The position numbers and the translations under genes were made by a program. This document shows positions 55,590-63,919 of a DNA stretch of 64,000 bases, one piece after another. Below the pieces are notes generated by a model. That model did no database searches. It was given only the letters and a program-made list of their open reading frames with translations, and was not told the origin of the DNA. The stretch comes from Priestia megaterium (GTDB lineage Bacteria > Bacillota > Bacilli > Bacillales > Bacillaceae_H): NCBI RefSeq assembly GCF_009497655.1, contig NZ_CP023317.1:3191501-3255500 (forward strand), read 5' to 3'. How positions within the stretch are numbered: the first letter of the stretch is position 1; each line of letters opens with the position of its first letter.

Positions 55590-55855
55590 AAGAGGTTGAG
55601 ATACCCCTAATTATTTCATCTAAATGAGTACAAATAGAATACATGAGCTGAACCGCTCATGACGCGGCCGGTGAGCCTTTCCCCGCAGGAGTCTTCGCCT
55701 CGCCCTCCAATCAACTGCTAGAAGGAACTGAATGAAGATATGAAAGCTATGTTCACCATACAAACAAAAAATCCGAACGCGTTGGATTCTCAATCAAGAA
55801 TCCATCTCGTTCGGATTTTCTTTCAACTAACCTAATTTTATCTCAGCCTCTTTTA
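55590..55855 (-). repeat. Composite repeat, copy D (inverted and internally deleted)
   Basis: On the minus strand module 1 comes first: GAGGCTGAGATAAAA, TTAGTTGAAAGAAAATCCGA, ACGAG...TTGGATT hairpin ending CGTTCGGATTTTTT. Module 2 (about 55670-55735) keeps AGTTGATTGGAGGGCGAGGC, GAAGACTCCTGCGGGGAAAG and GCTCACCGGCC, but the middle and the closing 3' arm are lost. The same order and orientation of modules as in A and B shows that it is the same element, decayed. Confidence 0.85.
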
Positions 55856-55867
55856 ACTCTTATCTTT

Positions 55868-56590
55868 TTACCAGCCTCGGCTCGCTCCGCCACCTCCGCC
55901 GCCTCTTCCTCCAAACATGACAAGGAAGTTTAGCAGAAATTGAGTGATGGCTCCTTTAAAAAAGACAAAGTCAAGGATAAGCAAGCCCACAACAACAGCT
56001 GCAATCAGCAGCGTTTGAAGGGGTGTGAAATGAACACCGCTATCAGAAGGAGGAGCTGCTTTTGGCACTTTTTGTTCAAAATCTGTTCCTAAATCATACT
56101 CTTTTACGACTTGGTTATAAACAGCTTTGTATGTGCTTTCTAGCGCCGTATCGTATTTGCCGTTTTTTAAGTTAGGAATAGCATAAGAGTCAATGATTTC
56201 TCCAGATTTGATATCGGTGATAGCTCCTTCTAACCCATACCCTACTTCGATTCGGATTTTTTGTTCTTTTTTAGCGAGCAAAATAAGAACGCCATTGTTC
56301 AGCTTTTTATCACCGAGTTTGTACTTTCGAAACGCTTCATTTGCGTACTCTTCTACATCCGAATCACCTAATGAATTCACGGTCAGAATCGCTACTTGAG
56401 CTTTCGTTTCATCATCTAACTTTCTGCCCATTTGATTGAAATCCGCTTTTTCCTGGTCATTTAACAGATGAGCAAAATCTTGAACGTAAATATCGCCTAC
56501 CGGATTTGGGATATCAGGTGCAGCAAAAGCAACGCTTGCGGTATTACATAAAAGAGATAATAATAAAGCAAACGAAGCAAGAAATTTCAT
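55868..56590 (-). CDS. TPM-domain (YgcG-like) membrane protein
   Basis: 240 residues. Signal peptide MKFLASFALLLSLLCNTASVAFAA; TPM domain (about 26-165): VQDFAHLLNDQEKADFNQMGRKLDDETKAQVAILTVNSLGDSDVEEYANEAFRK and IRIEVGYGLEGAITD; TM helix about 190-212; a glycine-rich tail (GGRGGGGGGASRGW). It overlaps the LemA stop by one base (TGATG). LemA plus TPM operons are common, with a likely envelope function. Confidence 0.88.
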   Translation of the reverse strand: MKFLASFALLLSLLCNTASVAFAAPDIPNPVGDIYVQDFAHLLNDQEKADFNQMGRKLDDETKAQVAILTVNSLGDSDVEEYANEAFRKYKLGDKKLNNGVLILLAKKEQKIRIEVGYGLEGAITDIKSGEIIDSYAIPNLKNGKYDTALESTYKAVYNQVVKEYDLGTDFEQKVPKAAPPSDSGVHFTPLQTLLIAAVVVGLLILDFVFFKGAITQFLLNFLVMFGGRGGGGGGASRGW

Positions 56591-57159
56591 CACTTATCGC
56601 TCCCAAAATCAACTTTCGGCGCTTCTTTTTCTTCATTTGTTACTTCAAAATATGACTTTTTTTCAAAGCCGAACGTACCCGCTAACATGCTTTTAGGAAA
56701 TCTCTTAACGGATTTATTGTATTTCGCAACTTCATCGTTATAGTCTTTACGGGCTACAGCGAGTCGGTTTTCTGTCCCTTCTAAGCTGTCCATTAAGCTT
56801 CTGAAGTTTTCGTTCGCTTTTAAGTCTGGGTACTTTTCAACCACTACAAGCAGGCGATTTAACGCGCCGCTTAATTGCTGATCTGCATCAGCTTTATCTT
56901 CAGGCGTTTTCGCTCCCGCTAGCTGCGCTCTTGCCTGAGTGACTGAATCAATTGCTTCCTGTTCATGCTTAGCGTAGCCTTTTACCGTTTCCACTAAGTT
57001 AGGAATTAAATCAGATCGTCTTTTTAGTTGGTTATCCACTTGGGAAAATTTATTATCTACATCTTCCTCTGCGCTAACGAGGCCATTGTAAGAGCTTATT
57101 CCGTAAATTACAATAAGCACTAACACAACAATCGTAGCAATCAAACCTTTGTTTCTCAA
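56590..57159 (-). CDS. LemA-family membrane protein
   Basis: 189 residues from the TTG at 57159, after AAGAGGTAATACA, chosen over a weaker upstream start. One N-terminal TM helix (RNKGLIATIVVLVLIVIYGISSYN), then a long helical domain with the family motifs NQLKRRSDLIPNLVETVKGYAKHEQEAIDSVTQARAQ, LVVVEKYPDLKANENF, LEGTENRLAVARKDYNDEVAKYN and FPKSMLAGTFGFEKKSYFE. Role unknown; paired with TPM. Confidence 0.92.
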   Translation of the reverse strand: MRNKGLIATIVVLVLIVIYGISSYNGLVSAEEDVDNKFSQVDNQLKRRSDLIPNLVETVKGYAKHEQEAIDSVTQARAQLAGAKTPEDKADADQQLSGALNRLLVVVEKYPDLKANENFRSLMDSLEGTENRLAVARKDYNDEVAKYNKSVKRFPKSMLAGTFGFEKKSYFEVTNEEKEAPKVDFGSDK

Positions 57160-57410
57160 TGTATTACCTCTTTTCTTCATCAAAATTATGTATCTATTTA
57201 CTAGTACGAATCATACCCTAAAAAGATTCATTTTTTGCCAATTTTATTTATGATGACCACATGTTTTAACGATCACTCTCTCTATAAGTTGAAATACTTT
57301 TATACTACTCTCATCGCAAACTCCTCATTTCTCAAACACGATTCTCTATCTAGTCTTTCTATAATCTAGTACATGTAATCCTTATCCATTTTATCTTATT
57401 TCATACATCT

Positions 57411-57445
57411 AAAAAAGGAATGGCTAAGAACCATTCCTTTTTCTA
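57411..57445 (-). terminator. Terminator of the deacetylase gene
   Basis: AAAAAAGGAATGG ... CCATTCCTTTTTC. Confidence 0.85.
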
Positions 57446-57446
57446 C

Positions 57447-58067
57447 TTAAGACCAACCTTCAATCTTGTATGCGACTCGGTGAAATTCAGGAACCGTTAC
57501 AAATTGATAGTCGTTCTTTATTAAATACTTAATGAGTTTCGGCAATGAAGTAACAATTTGGTCTCGCGCTCCGCTGCCGTATCGATCCCCATCGTGCATG
57601 ACAATAAGATTCTTTTCTTGTAGATTTTTAATCGTATGTTTGTATATGGCCAGTGGATCTTCTTCACGCCAATCCTGGCTATCTATATTCCATAGAACAG
57701 ACGTCATTCCCAATTCCTTAATGGCAGCAAGAGCTGTATCATTTATCGAACTGTAAGGTGGACGAAACAGCTTGGGAGAATAACCGATGATTTTCTCTAT
57801 TTGAGCATTTGTAGAAATGATTTCTTTCCACAACTCATGCTTAGAAAGAGTTGTAATATCAGGATGACTCCACGTGTGATTTCCAATTACGTGCTTTTCT
57901 CTATGAATACGTTGGATCAGCTTTGGAAATCTTTCTACTTCCGAACCAACGACAAAAAAGGTCGCACGTACATGATATCTTTTTAGAACTTTTAAAACTG
58001 CAGCCGTGTAAGCTGAGGGGCCATCATCAAACGTTAACGCAACGTACTTTGGTGAATTTTGATTCAT
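57447..58067 (-). CDS. Polysaccharide deacetylase (NodB/PdaA family)
   Basis: 206 residues from the ATG at 58067, after AGGGGAGAAAAC; a longer frame upstream is not translated from a good site. NodB homology: ALTFDDGPSAYTAAVLKVL (TFDDGPS), HxxxH in VIGNHTWSHPDITTL, RPPYSS, DWREEDP, and VMHDGD. No signal peptide. Members deacetylate peptidoglycan or chitin-like sugars. The next gene upstream on the same strand is a glycosyltransferase, so they may cooperate, although a hairpin lies between. Confidence 0.9.
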   Translation of the reverse strand: MNQNSPKYVALTFDDGPSAYTAAVLKVLKRYHVRATFFVVGSEVERFPKLIQRIHREKHVIGNHTWSHPDITTLSKHELWKEIISTNAQIEKIIGYSPKLFRPPYSSINDTALAAIKELGMTSVLWNIDSQDWREEDPLAIYKHTIKNLQEKNLIVMHDGDRYGSGARDQIVTSLPKLIKYLIKNDYQFVTVPEFHRVAYKIEGWS

Positions 58068-58106
58068 GTTTTCTCCCCTTATATAAAATAGATATAGAAA
58101 TAAACC

Positions 58107-58139
58107 CCTCAATTTGTGGGTGTAAGCTGAGGGGCTTTT
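58107..58139. terminator. Hairpin between deacetylase and glycosyltransferase
   Basis: CCCCTCA ... TGAGGGG with TTTT on the plus-strand side. On the minus strand the T-run is broken, so termination of the glycosyltransferase there is uncertain. Confidence 0.5.
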
Positions 58140-58194
58140 ACGACGAGACAATTTTTAAGAGATGATGTTATATCTTTTTCTGCATGTAATAGCG

Positions 58195-59544
58195 CTATAG
58201 GTAATAGATTTGTTCAAAAGAACTCGCCAAGTAGTCAAATCCGCGAGGGCGCAGTGTTTCGAACTGCTGAATAATTTTTATTCTTTCATCTGATCCTCCT
58301 GGGAGATCGTAAAGTTTCGTCACGGGCTGTCCACTATTTAAATATTCAATGATTCTATACAGCATGACGCGAAAAGCATGTTTAAATTCCTTATATTCAT
58401 CAGGAAAACGCTGCTCCAGCGCTTTATATTCAACTAATGTTCTATGCATATGCATAAACGGAAGCTCTTTCCATTCAAGAGAGAGGATAAGAACGTCTAT
58501 ATTGGGATGTTTTTTAACGAAGCGATAGTGATTTCCCCACTGTTCTTTCACTTTTCGCTTCGATATCCCATGTTCCTGATGATAAGCAACTGTTGAGGGA
58601 TCTAAAACAAATTGTGCACCATTTTTATACAAACGATATCCAAGCTCCCAGTCTTCTGCCCCATAGCCAACAAACGTTTCATCAAAAAGACCGGATTTTT
58701 TTAAGTTCTCTTTTCTTACTGATACATTTCCACTTAAAAATGCAATATAAGGTAGTGTAAACCCTTCAAGTCGCTCACCGAAATGTTTTAGCCCGCTGTT
58801 AAGGAAATAGCGATTAGGAAATGATAAACGTTGAAAACGGTTTGTATCAATGTCTTCTTTTGTTACAAGAGGATAAGGAACGTTTGAATGCCACTTCGTC
58901 TGTTCATAGTTTTCATACGATCTTCTATACTCAGGATCCCTACCGACTAGTTCTTTTAAGTGGGCCATTTGATCTTCATTATAGTCTGGCATAATAAATG
59001 TGTAGACTCCTTCATAATGCATGGCACCGGTAACCACGAGATTTGATTCGTGCATATGATGTTTATAATGATTTTTAATAAAAGAAGGCGGCGCTAGCAT
59101 TTCTCCATCTAAAAAGATTAAAAGATTCCCTTCAGCATGATTAATTCCTATATTGCGAACAGAGGAGCGTCCTTTATTTTGTTTCATGCGGATATACTTA
59201 AATTTGAACGGGACATCAGCTTCTTTAAAAATATTGGGCGTATCATCAGAAGAAGCATCATCCACTAAAATGACTTCATACTCAGCTTGAGGAAACGTTT
59301 GTTTTGATAAACTATAAAGCGAGAGAGAGGTTTGATGATATTTATTATACGTAGGCATAATGATACTAACTTTAATAGGATGTTTGTGATTATTTTTTAT
59401 ACTCATACTATATAATGAATGGTCTGCTTTATTTATTTTATTTTTGGTCTCTTTTAAGGGATTTGGACTCTTTTTTTTCTTTTTAATATAGTATTTTCCA
59501 TCGGAACGGTTGTAATAGGAATCATATAATTCTATTTTAATCAT
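58195..59544 (-). CDS. Family 2 glycosyltransferase
   Basis: 449 residues; ATG after AAAGAAAGG. The first 55 residues are a basic linker, then a GT2 domain (about 57-330): VSIIMPTYNKYHQTSLSLYSLSKQTFP, VILVDDASSDDT, NKGRSSVRNIGINHAEGNLLIFLDGE (DxD-like), FVGYGAEDWELGYRLYKNGA (galactosyltransferase C-type ED motif) and VAYHQEHG. The C-terminal helical part is unassigned. The upstream region resembles that of the BclA-like gene, which hints at spore-surface glycosylation. Confidence 0.88.
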   Translation of the reverse strand: MIKIELYDSYYNRSDGKYYIKKKKKSPNPLKETKNKINKADHSLYSMSIKNNHKHPIKVSIIMPTYNKYHQTSLSLYSLSKQTFPQAEYEVILVDDASSDDTPNIFKEADVPFKFKYIRMKQNKGRSSVRNIGINHAEGNLLIFLDGEMLAPPSFIKNHYKHHMHESNLVVTGAMHYEGVYTFIMPDYNEDQMAHLKELVGRDPEYRRSYENYEQTKWHSNVPYPLVTKEDIDTNRFQRLSFPNRYFLNSGLKHFGERLEGFTLPYIAFLSGNVSVRKENLKKSGLFDETFVGYGAEDWELGYRLYKNGAQFVLDPSTVAYHQEHGISKRKVKEQWGNHYRFVKKHPNIDVLILSLEWKELPFMHMHRTLVEYKALEQRFPDEYKEFKHAFRVMLYRIIEYLNSGQPVTKLYDLPGGSDERIKIIQQFETLRPRGFDYLASSFEQIYYL

Positions 59545-59715
59545 CCTTTCTTTGTTTTTCCTCTATATACTATTCAATAAATGACCGGGTGCTTGTACAA
59601 TATATAATTTTTTTTGGAAAAGGCGTATATAATAGATTCGGGAACTTTAGTAGATCGTTCTATTGAATTAGAAACATATTCTCTTATCATAAATAAGTGT
59701 TCTACTTCTCAGTAT

Positions 59716-59757
59716 AAAAAAGCTGCTTACAACTTCATGTGTTATAAGCAGCTTCCT
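59716..59757 (-). terminator. Terminator of the GerPF-like gene
   Basis: Minus strand AAGCTGCTTA ... TAAGCAGCTT then TTTTT. Confidence 0.87.
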
Positions 59758-59758
59758 T

Positions 59759-60001
59759 TTATAGCTGATTTCCATATACCCCATCAATATTTGCAACAGC
59801 CGTTTGATCAAATATATCTGCATCCATATTTGTATTTTTCATTCGCGCACAAGCAGCTGAAATGTCTCCATAGGTTGAGTTGATTCCAACAGATTTAACA
59901 TCCGCTGTGTGTCCGTTGTGAAGAACTTCTCCAAAATTCATCGATCCATTTCTTGCCATACCATTAATTCTCGTGTTACAGATGTTAATAACTCCTGCCA
60001 T
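59759..60001 (-). CDS. GerPA/GerPF-like spore germination protein
   Basis: 80 residues from the ATG at 60001, after AAAGGTGGTATGGTC. The start AGVINICNTRINGMARNGSMNFGEVLHNGHTADVK resembles GerPF/GerPA small proteins, which have a hydrophobic N-terminus and Asn/Gly-rich chain. GerP proteins in the spore coat let germinants reach their receptors. It is a single gene here, outside a gerP operon. Confidence 0.8.
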   Translation of the reverse strand: MAGVINICNTRINGMARNGSMNFGEVLHNGHTADVKSVGINSTYGDISAACARMKNTNMDADIFDQTAVANIDGVYGNQL

Positions 60002-60221
60002 GACCATACCACCTTTTCTTAAAGAGAATTTGTACATCATATGTTGTGACAAGCCTATGTGTGAAAAGTTTTTATAAAACAAAAGGCAAGGTACAAACAT
60101 TAGTGAATTTATTCATTTCACCCTGCTTCACCCAAAGTTTCCACATGTTTTTACGCTTTTTCTGTTACAATAAATGCATAAGTTATTTTTCATCCATATT
60201 GTTTGAAGGAGGATACGTAAT

Positions 60222-60539
60222 ATGGACGAACCAAAAGATATTCAACCTAAAGTAGAAAAAAGTTTCGAACTGATTGGCAAGAAGTGGACAGGATTAATCA
60301 TCTATGTGCTTATGAGCGGTCCTAAACGCTTTAGTGAATTAAATGAAAGTATACCAGCTTTAAGCAGAAGGCTGTTGACAGAACGGATTAAAGAGCTTGA
60401 AGACCACGGAATCGTTGTCCGAAATGTCATTCCCGACCGCCCTATTCGTTCTGAATATTCGCTGACTCAAAAAGGAACAGAGTTAGGTAAAATACTAGGA
60501 CCGATTAGCCAGTGGGCAGAAAGCTGGGTCCAAGATTAA
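60222..60539 (+). CDS. HxlR-family regulator lacking cysteine
   Basis: 105 residues; ATG after GAAGGAGGATACGTAAT. HxlR winged helix: FELIGKKWTGLIIYVLMSGPKRFSELNESIPALSRRLLTERIKELEDHGIV and SEYSLTQKG. Family members such as YodB and HypR sense quinones, diamide or hypochlorite through an N-terminal Cys; here the whole chain contains no Cys, so another signal is needed. It stands 30 bp before azoR-like gene 1 on the same strand and is the likely regulator of the azoreductase operators. Confidence 0.9.
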   Translation: MDEPKDIQPKVEKSFELIGKKWTGLIIYVLMSGPKRFSELNESIPALSRRLLTERIKELEDHGIVVRNVIPDRPIRSEYSLTQKGTELGKILGPISQWAESWVQD

Positions 60540-60569
60540 TAAAACTACTCCATAGAAAGGATGAGCATC

Positions 60570-61205
60570 ATGGCAAATGTTCTCTATATTACTGCACACC
60601 CTTTAGCTGAAGACGAATCGCTTAGCATGGCTGTAGGGAAAGAATTTATTGACGTGTATAAGCAAACACATCCAGAAGATGATGTGGTTCATTTAGATTT
60701 ATATCAAGCAGATATTCCATACTTAGATGCAGACGTATTTAACGGATGGAAAAAGCTTCGTTCTCACTCCTCCATCCAGGATTTATCAACGGATGAACGA
60801 TTAAAAGTGGGACGGTTAGCCGAACTAGGCGGACAGTTCGTACTTGCTGACAAATATATTTTTGTCACGCCAATGTGGAATTTTTCCGTTCCTGCGATCA
60901 TGAAAACGTACATCGATGCGATTACCGTGTCAGGTAAAACCTTTACATATACAAAAGAAGGCGCTCAGGGATTGCTTAAAGGAAAAAAAGCAATTCACAT
61001 TCAGTCCCGCGGAGACGTGTATTCAGAAGGCCCAGAAATGGCAAGAGAAATGGGCCACCGCTATTTAGAAATCATGATGGACTTCTTTGGTATTGAAGCG
61101 TTTGAAAGCATTATTATTGAAGGGCAAGTAAAATTCCCGGATCAAATTCCGCAAATTAAAGAAAAAGCACTCCAAAAAGCACATTCAATGGCCAAAACGT
61201 TTTAA
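60570..61205 (+). CDS. azoR: FMN-dependent NADH-azoreductase, copy 1
   Basis: 211 residues from the ATG at 60570, after AAAGGATGAGCATC; the ATG 9 bp upstream is too close to the site. Flavodoxin-like fold of Azo[57 protein letters not shown] and HIQSRGDVYSEGP. It reduces quinones and azo compounds by two electrons, protecting thiols. In one unit with HxlR. Paralogue at 61698. Confidence 0.93.
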   Translation: MANVLYITAHPLAEDESLSMAVGKEFIDVYKQTHPEDDVVHLDLYQADIPYLDADVFNGWKKLRSHSSIQDLSTDERLKVGRLAELGGQFVLADKYIFVTPMWNFSVPAIMKTYIDAITVSGKTFTYTKEGAQGLLKGKKAIHIQSRGDVYSEGPEMAREMGHRYLEIMMDFFGIEAFESIIIEGQVKFPDQIPQIKEKALQKAHSMAKTF

Positions 61206-61216
61206 ATTCAATAAGA

Positions 61217-61252
61217 ATCAAAAAGACCTCGAAGCTGACCGGGGTCTTTTTC
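61217..61252 (+). terminator. Terminator of the HxlR-azoR unit
   Basis: AAAAAGACCTCG ... CGGGGTCTTTTTC. Confidence 0.85.
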
Positions 61253-61362
61253 TTTTCTTTCCTCTTCGCTACATTATATTTCCCTTGAAATATTCCTCTC
61301 TTTCTGTCTCGTTTTGCGCTAAAAATATATGTTAAACAAACGGTTAAACGCTGTTATTTTTT

Positions 61363-61378
61363 GTTACTATTAATAACG
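61363..61378. promoter_or_regulatory. Upstream copy of the azoreductase operator
   Basis: GTTACTATTAATAACG, identical over 16 bp to 61603-61618 and 240 bp upstream of it. A TACTAT -10 is inside, but no good -35 is seen. It could be an auxiliary site for looping. Confidence 0.6.
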
Positions 61379-61581
61379 CATGAAACAAAAATATATAATT
61401 TTTCTTTTTCTTTTTTTTAATTATCCATCTTCAAAAAAAGATAGTTCCTCTAGATAAATAACGTTTAAAATCACACTCCAAACTGAAAAAACCCTTATTT
61501 TTAAAGGATTCATCCATAAAACCCAAAAGCGTAATACTCTTAAAAATGTTTTTGAACATGATAAAACCTAATAAAAAACCT

Positions 61582-61618
61582 TTGACTAAATTTGTGACGT
61601 AAGTTACTATTAATAACG
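61582..61618 (+). promoter_or_regulatory. Promoter and YodB-like operator of azoR copy 2
   Basis: TTGACT (61582-61587), 17-bp spacer, TACTAT (61605-61610). The operator GTTACTATTAATAACG (61603-61618) covers the -10 box. This resembles YodB/HxlR sites, TACTATT-type palindromes. Confidence 0.78.
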
Positions 61619-61697
61619 TAGTAGATGTTTTCGAACATATTATCTTTAATTCATAAAACAACATTTATATATTGAAAACAGAAAGGTGAAAAGAATT

Positions 61698-62333
61698 ATG
61701 GCAAAAGTATTATATATTACAGCAAACCCTAACGATGCTACGCAATCATTCAGTATGGCTGCGGGAGATGCATTTATTAATGAGTATAAAGAAGTAAACC
61801 CAGCGGATGAGATTGTTCACGTTAACTTATATCAAGAGCATATCCCTCACATCGACGGCGATGTATTCAGCGGATGGGGCAAACTTGGAAGCGGCGCAGA
61901 ATTTGATACACTTACTTCTGAAGAACAGCGCAAAGTTGCTCGCCTAAACGAGTTAAGTGACCAATTTGCTCAAGCGGACAAATATGTATTTGTTACACCA
62001 ATGTGGAACTTCTCATTCCCTCCAGTGATGAAAGCATACTTAGATGCTGTAGCAGTAGCTGGAAAATCATTTAAATATACAGCAGAAGGTTCTGTAGGTC
62101 TATTAACAGATAAAAAAGCGTATCATATTCAAGCAAACGGCGGTATCTACTCTCGCGGCCCTGCTGGTGAACTAGAAATGGGTCACCGCTATATGCGCAT
62201 TATGATGAACTTCTTTGGGGTTCCTTCTATCGGAAGCCTATTTGTAGAAGGACAGGCTGCAATGCCAGATAAAGCACAAGAAATTAAAGAAGACGGTATT
62301 GCTCGCGCTAAAGAAGCTGCACGTACGTTCTAA
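61698..62333 (+). CDS. azoR: FMN-dependent NADH-azoreductase, copy 2
   Basis: 211 residues from the ATG at 61698, after GAAAGGTGAAAAGAATT; a GTG four codons earlier is less likely. Same AzoR fold as copy 1: [56 protein letters not shown] and [16 protein letters not shown]. It has its own promoter and operator, so it is separately regulated. Tandem paralogue of copy 1. Confidence 0.94.
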   Translation: MAKVLYITANPNDATQSFSMAAGDAFINEYKEVNPADEIVHVNLYQEHIPHIDGDVFSGWGKLGSGAEFDTLTSEEQRKVARLNELSDQFAQADKYVFVTPMWNFSFPPVMKAYLDAVAVAGKSFKYTAEGSVGLLTDKKAYHIQANGGIYSRGPAGELEMGHRYMRIMMNFFGVPSIGSLFVEGQAAMPDKAQEIKEDGIARAKEAARTF

Positions 62334-62346
62334 TAACAAATATAAG

Positions 62347-62389
62347 CACAAAAAAAAGGAACATCTCCCCATGTTCCTTTTTTTGTGCT
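62347..62389. terminator. Bidirectional terminator
   Basis: AAAAAAAGGAACAT - CTCCCC - ATGTTCCTTTTTTT between azoR copy 2 and the GNAT gene. Confidence 0.9.
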
Positions 62390-62394
62390 TACAA

Positions 62395-62934
62395 TTATAT
62401 CTTTGCTTCCCCGCGCAGCAGCGAATAAACATATGTATCAAACGGGATATTGTTTTGATATAGGTACTCTCTTAACGTCCCTTCTTTTTTAAATCCTACT
62501 TTGCTTAACAAAGCGATAGATCCGCTATTTTGCGTAAATACAATCGCTCCTATGCGATTGTATTGAAGTTCGTGGAAGCCATAAGAAATCGCTTCATGAA
62601 CGGCTTCCGTTGCGTATCCTTTGTTCCAGTGCTCTGGAAAAAGAGCATAGCTTATATTTGCTTTTTTATGCTCTGAAGACCACTCTTGAAACCCTATTGT
62701 GCCAATCAGCTTTTCGTTTCCTTTTAGCTGAATCCCCCATTTAATCAACTGCTTTTCTTCGTAGCCTTTGGAAAAATTCTCAATGATCCCTTTCACTTGG
62801 TCAATCGATTCTAAAGATTTTTGCCCGTAATAGCGCAGCACGTCTTCATCAGAAAAGCATTCTAAAATCTCGCCCGCATCATTTTCTACAATTTTTCTTA
62901 ATATCAGCCGTTTTGTCTCTAATTCCGGAAACAT
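62395..62934 (-). CDS. RimJ/RimL-type GNAT acetyltransferase
   Basis: 179 residues. FPELETKRLILRKIVENDAGEILECFSDEDVLRYYG is the usual start of this group, then GTIGFQEWSSEHKKANISYALFPEHWNKGYATEAVHEAISYGF with the acetyl-CoA loop, and FTQNSGSIALLSKVGFKKEGTLREYLYQNN. It acetylates small molecules or protein N-termini. Single gene. Confidence 0.9.
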   Translation of the reverse strand: MFPELETKRLILRKIVENDAGEILECFSDEDVLRYYGQKSLESIDQVKGIIENFSKGYEEKQLIKWGIQLKGNEKLIGTIGFQEWSSEHKKANISYALFPEHWNKGYATEAVHEAISYGFHELQYNRIGAIVFTQNSGSIALLSKVGFKKEGTLREYLYQNNIPFDTYVYSLLRGEAKI

Positions 62935-63096
62935 TTTCTTCCCTCTTTTCTGCGCAGCTTATCTATCTACGGTAAACCATACTATTCTCCTCTCAACTAG
63001 CAATATCCTGCTAAAACCTCACCCGGGAGGGCTCATTTCCTATCCAAATAGTCGATTTACAGCAGAGATAGTGGTATTTTATATAGTGGGCATACG

Positions 63097-63342
63097 TTGC
63101 TTTTTATCAATACAGAGGCGGTGAACGCAGAAATGAGCCAAGATAAAGAATTGCTGTCCACGATACACGCTCTTCAAAAAGAGCTGCAGCAAGAAAAAGA
63201 AAACCGTGCGTATATGCAAAAAGATATGGACGAACTAAGAAGCGCTTTATTACAATCAGAACAAGTAAAACAAAACTTAATCGATCAGCTAGAAAAGAAA
63301 GTTGATTTGATTTTAACGTTGATTCAAAAAGGAGACGCATAA
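63097..63342 (+). CDS. Coiled-coil small protein
   Basis: Up to 81 residues; the start is uncertain (TTG at 63097, GTG at 63121 near GAGGCG, or ATG at 63133). From SQDKELLSTIHALQKELQQE on it is one long charged coiled coil ending KKVDLILTLIQKGDA. It precedes the next gene by 4 bp, so the two are coupled. Function unknown. Confidence 0.6.
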   Translation: MLFINTEAVNAEMSQDKELLSTIHALQKELQQEKENRAYMQKDMDELRSALLQSEQVKQNLIDQLEKKVDLILTLIQKGDA

Positions 63343-63346
63343 AGGA

Positions 63347-63871
63347 ATGGATTTTTTAAAAAACAGCAAAATACTATACACCATTGTAGCACTTGTGATT
63401 GCTCTCATCGCTGTATTTACCAACAATTCGCCTATTTCCCTCATTCAGCAGCATGAAAATTCAAGCAGCACATCCAGCAGTACATCGGGGAGTACATCGG
63501 ACACTACATCAAGCAACGAATGCTCTGCAGAGACTCAAAGCGACAGGTTATTTACCGGCAAAGAGCTTGTCTTACAAGAAGGAAATGATAAATACGGATA
63601 TTGCCACATTGTCGCGCATATGCAAAAACCAGGAGCGGACAATTACCATGGTAAAAGCCAATTCAGCAAGTATTTAAATGAAAAACAAGCCATGTCTATT
63701 GCCGAAAAAGTCATTAACGAAGGTGAAGACGGCACCAATAATAAATCTGGCAATTACGTTAAAGAAAAATATATTAGTTCTTTAAACCAAGAAGTTAGAG
63801 TTGTGTATACCGACTACAGAGGCAAAGACTACGACTACAGTGTAACGACCATGTATCCAATAGGTCATTAA
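63347..63871 (+). CDS. Membrane-anchored extracytoplasmic protein of unknown family
   Basis: 174 residues; ATG after AAAGGA. TM anchor at 9-26 (ILYTIVALVIALIAVFTN), a Ser/Thr/Gly-rich linker (about 38-57), then a polar folded domain with two cysteines (SNECSAE and YGYCHIV) and His/Tyr/Lys-rich segments HMQKPGADNYHGK and YTDYRGKDYDYS. The Cys pair could form a disulfide outside the cell. Not recognised; a wall-associated hydrolase or nuclease-like domain is possible but unproven. Follows the coiled-coil gene by 4 bp. Confidence 0.65.
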   Translation: MDFLKNSKILYTIVALVIALIAVFTNNSPISLIQQHENSSSTSSSTSGSTSDTTSSNECSAETQSDRLFTGKELVLQEGNDKYGYCHIVAHMQKPGADNYHGKSQFSKYLNEKQAMSIAEKVINEGEDGTNNKSGNYVKEKYISSLNQEVRVVYTDYRGKDYDYSVTTMYPIGH

Positions 63872-63886
63872 CCCTAATATATACAA

Positions 63887-63919
63887 TGAAAAAGCAGGCC
63901 CACGCCTGCTTTTTTTCAT
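63887..63919 (+). terminator. Terminator
   Basis: AAAAAGCAGGC - CCAC - GCCTGCTTTTTTT. Confidence 0.9.

Noticed and set aside
59614-59883. 89-codon plus-strand ORF
   Set aside because: It runs through the terminator and antisense to the GerPF-like gene, with no ribosome-binding site.
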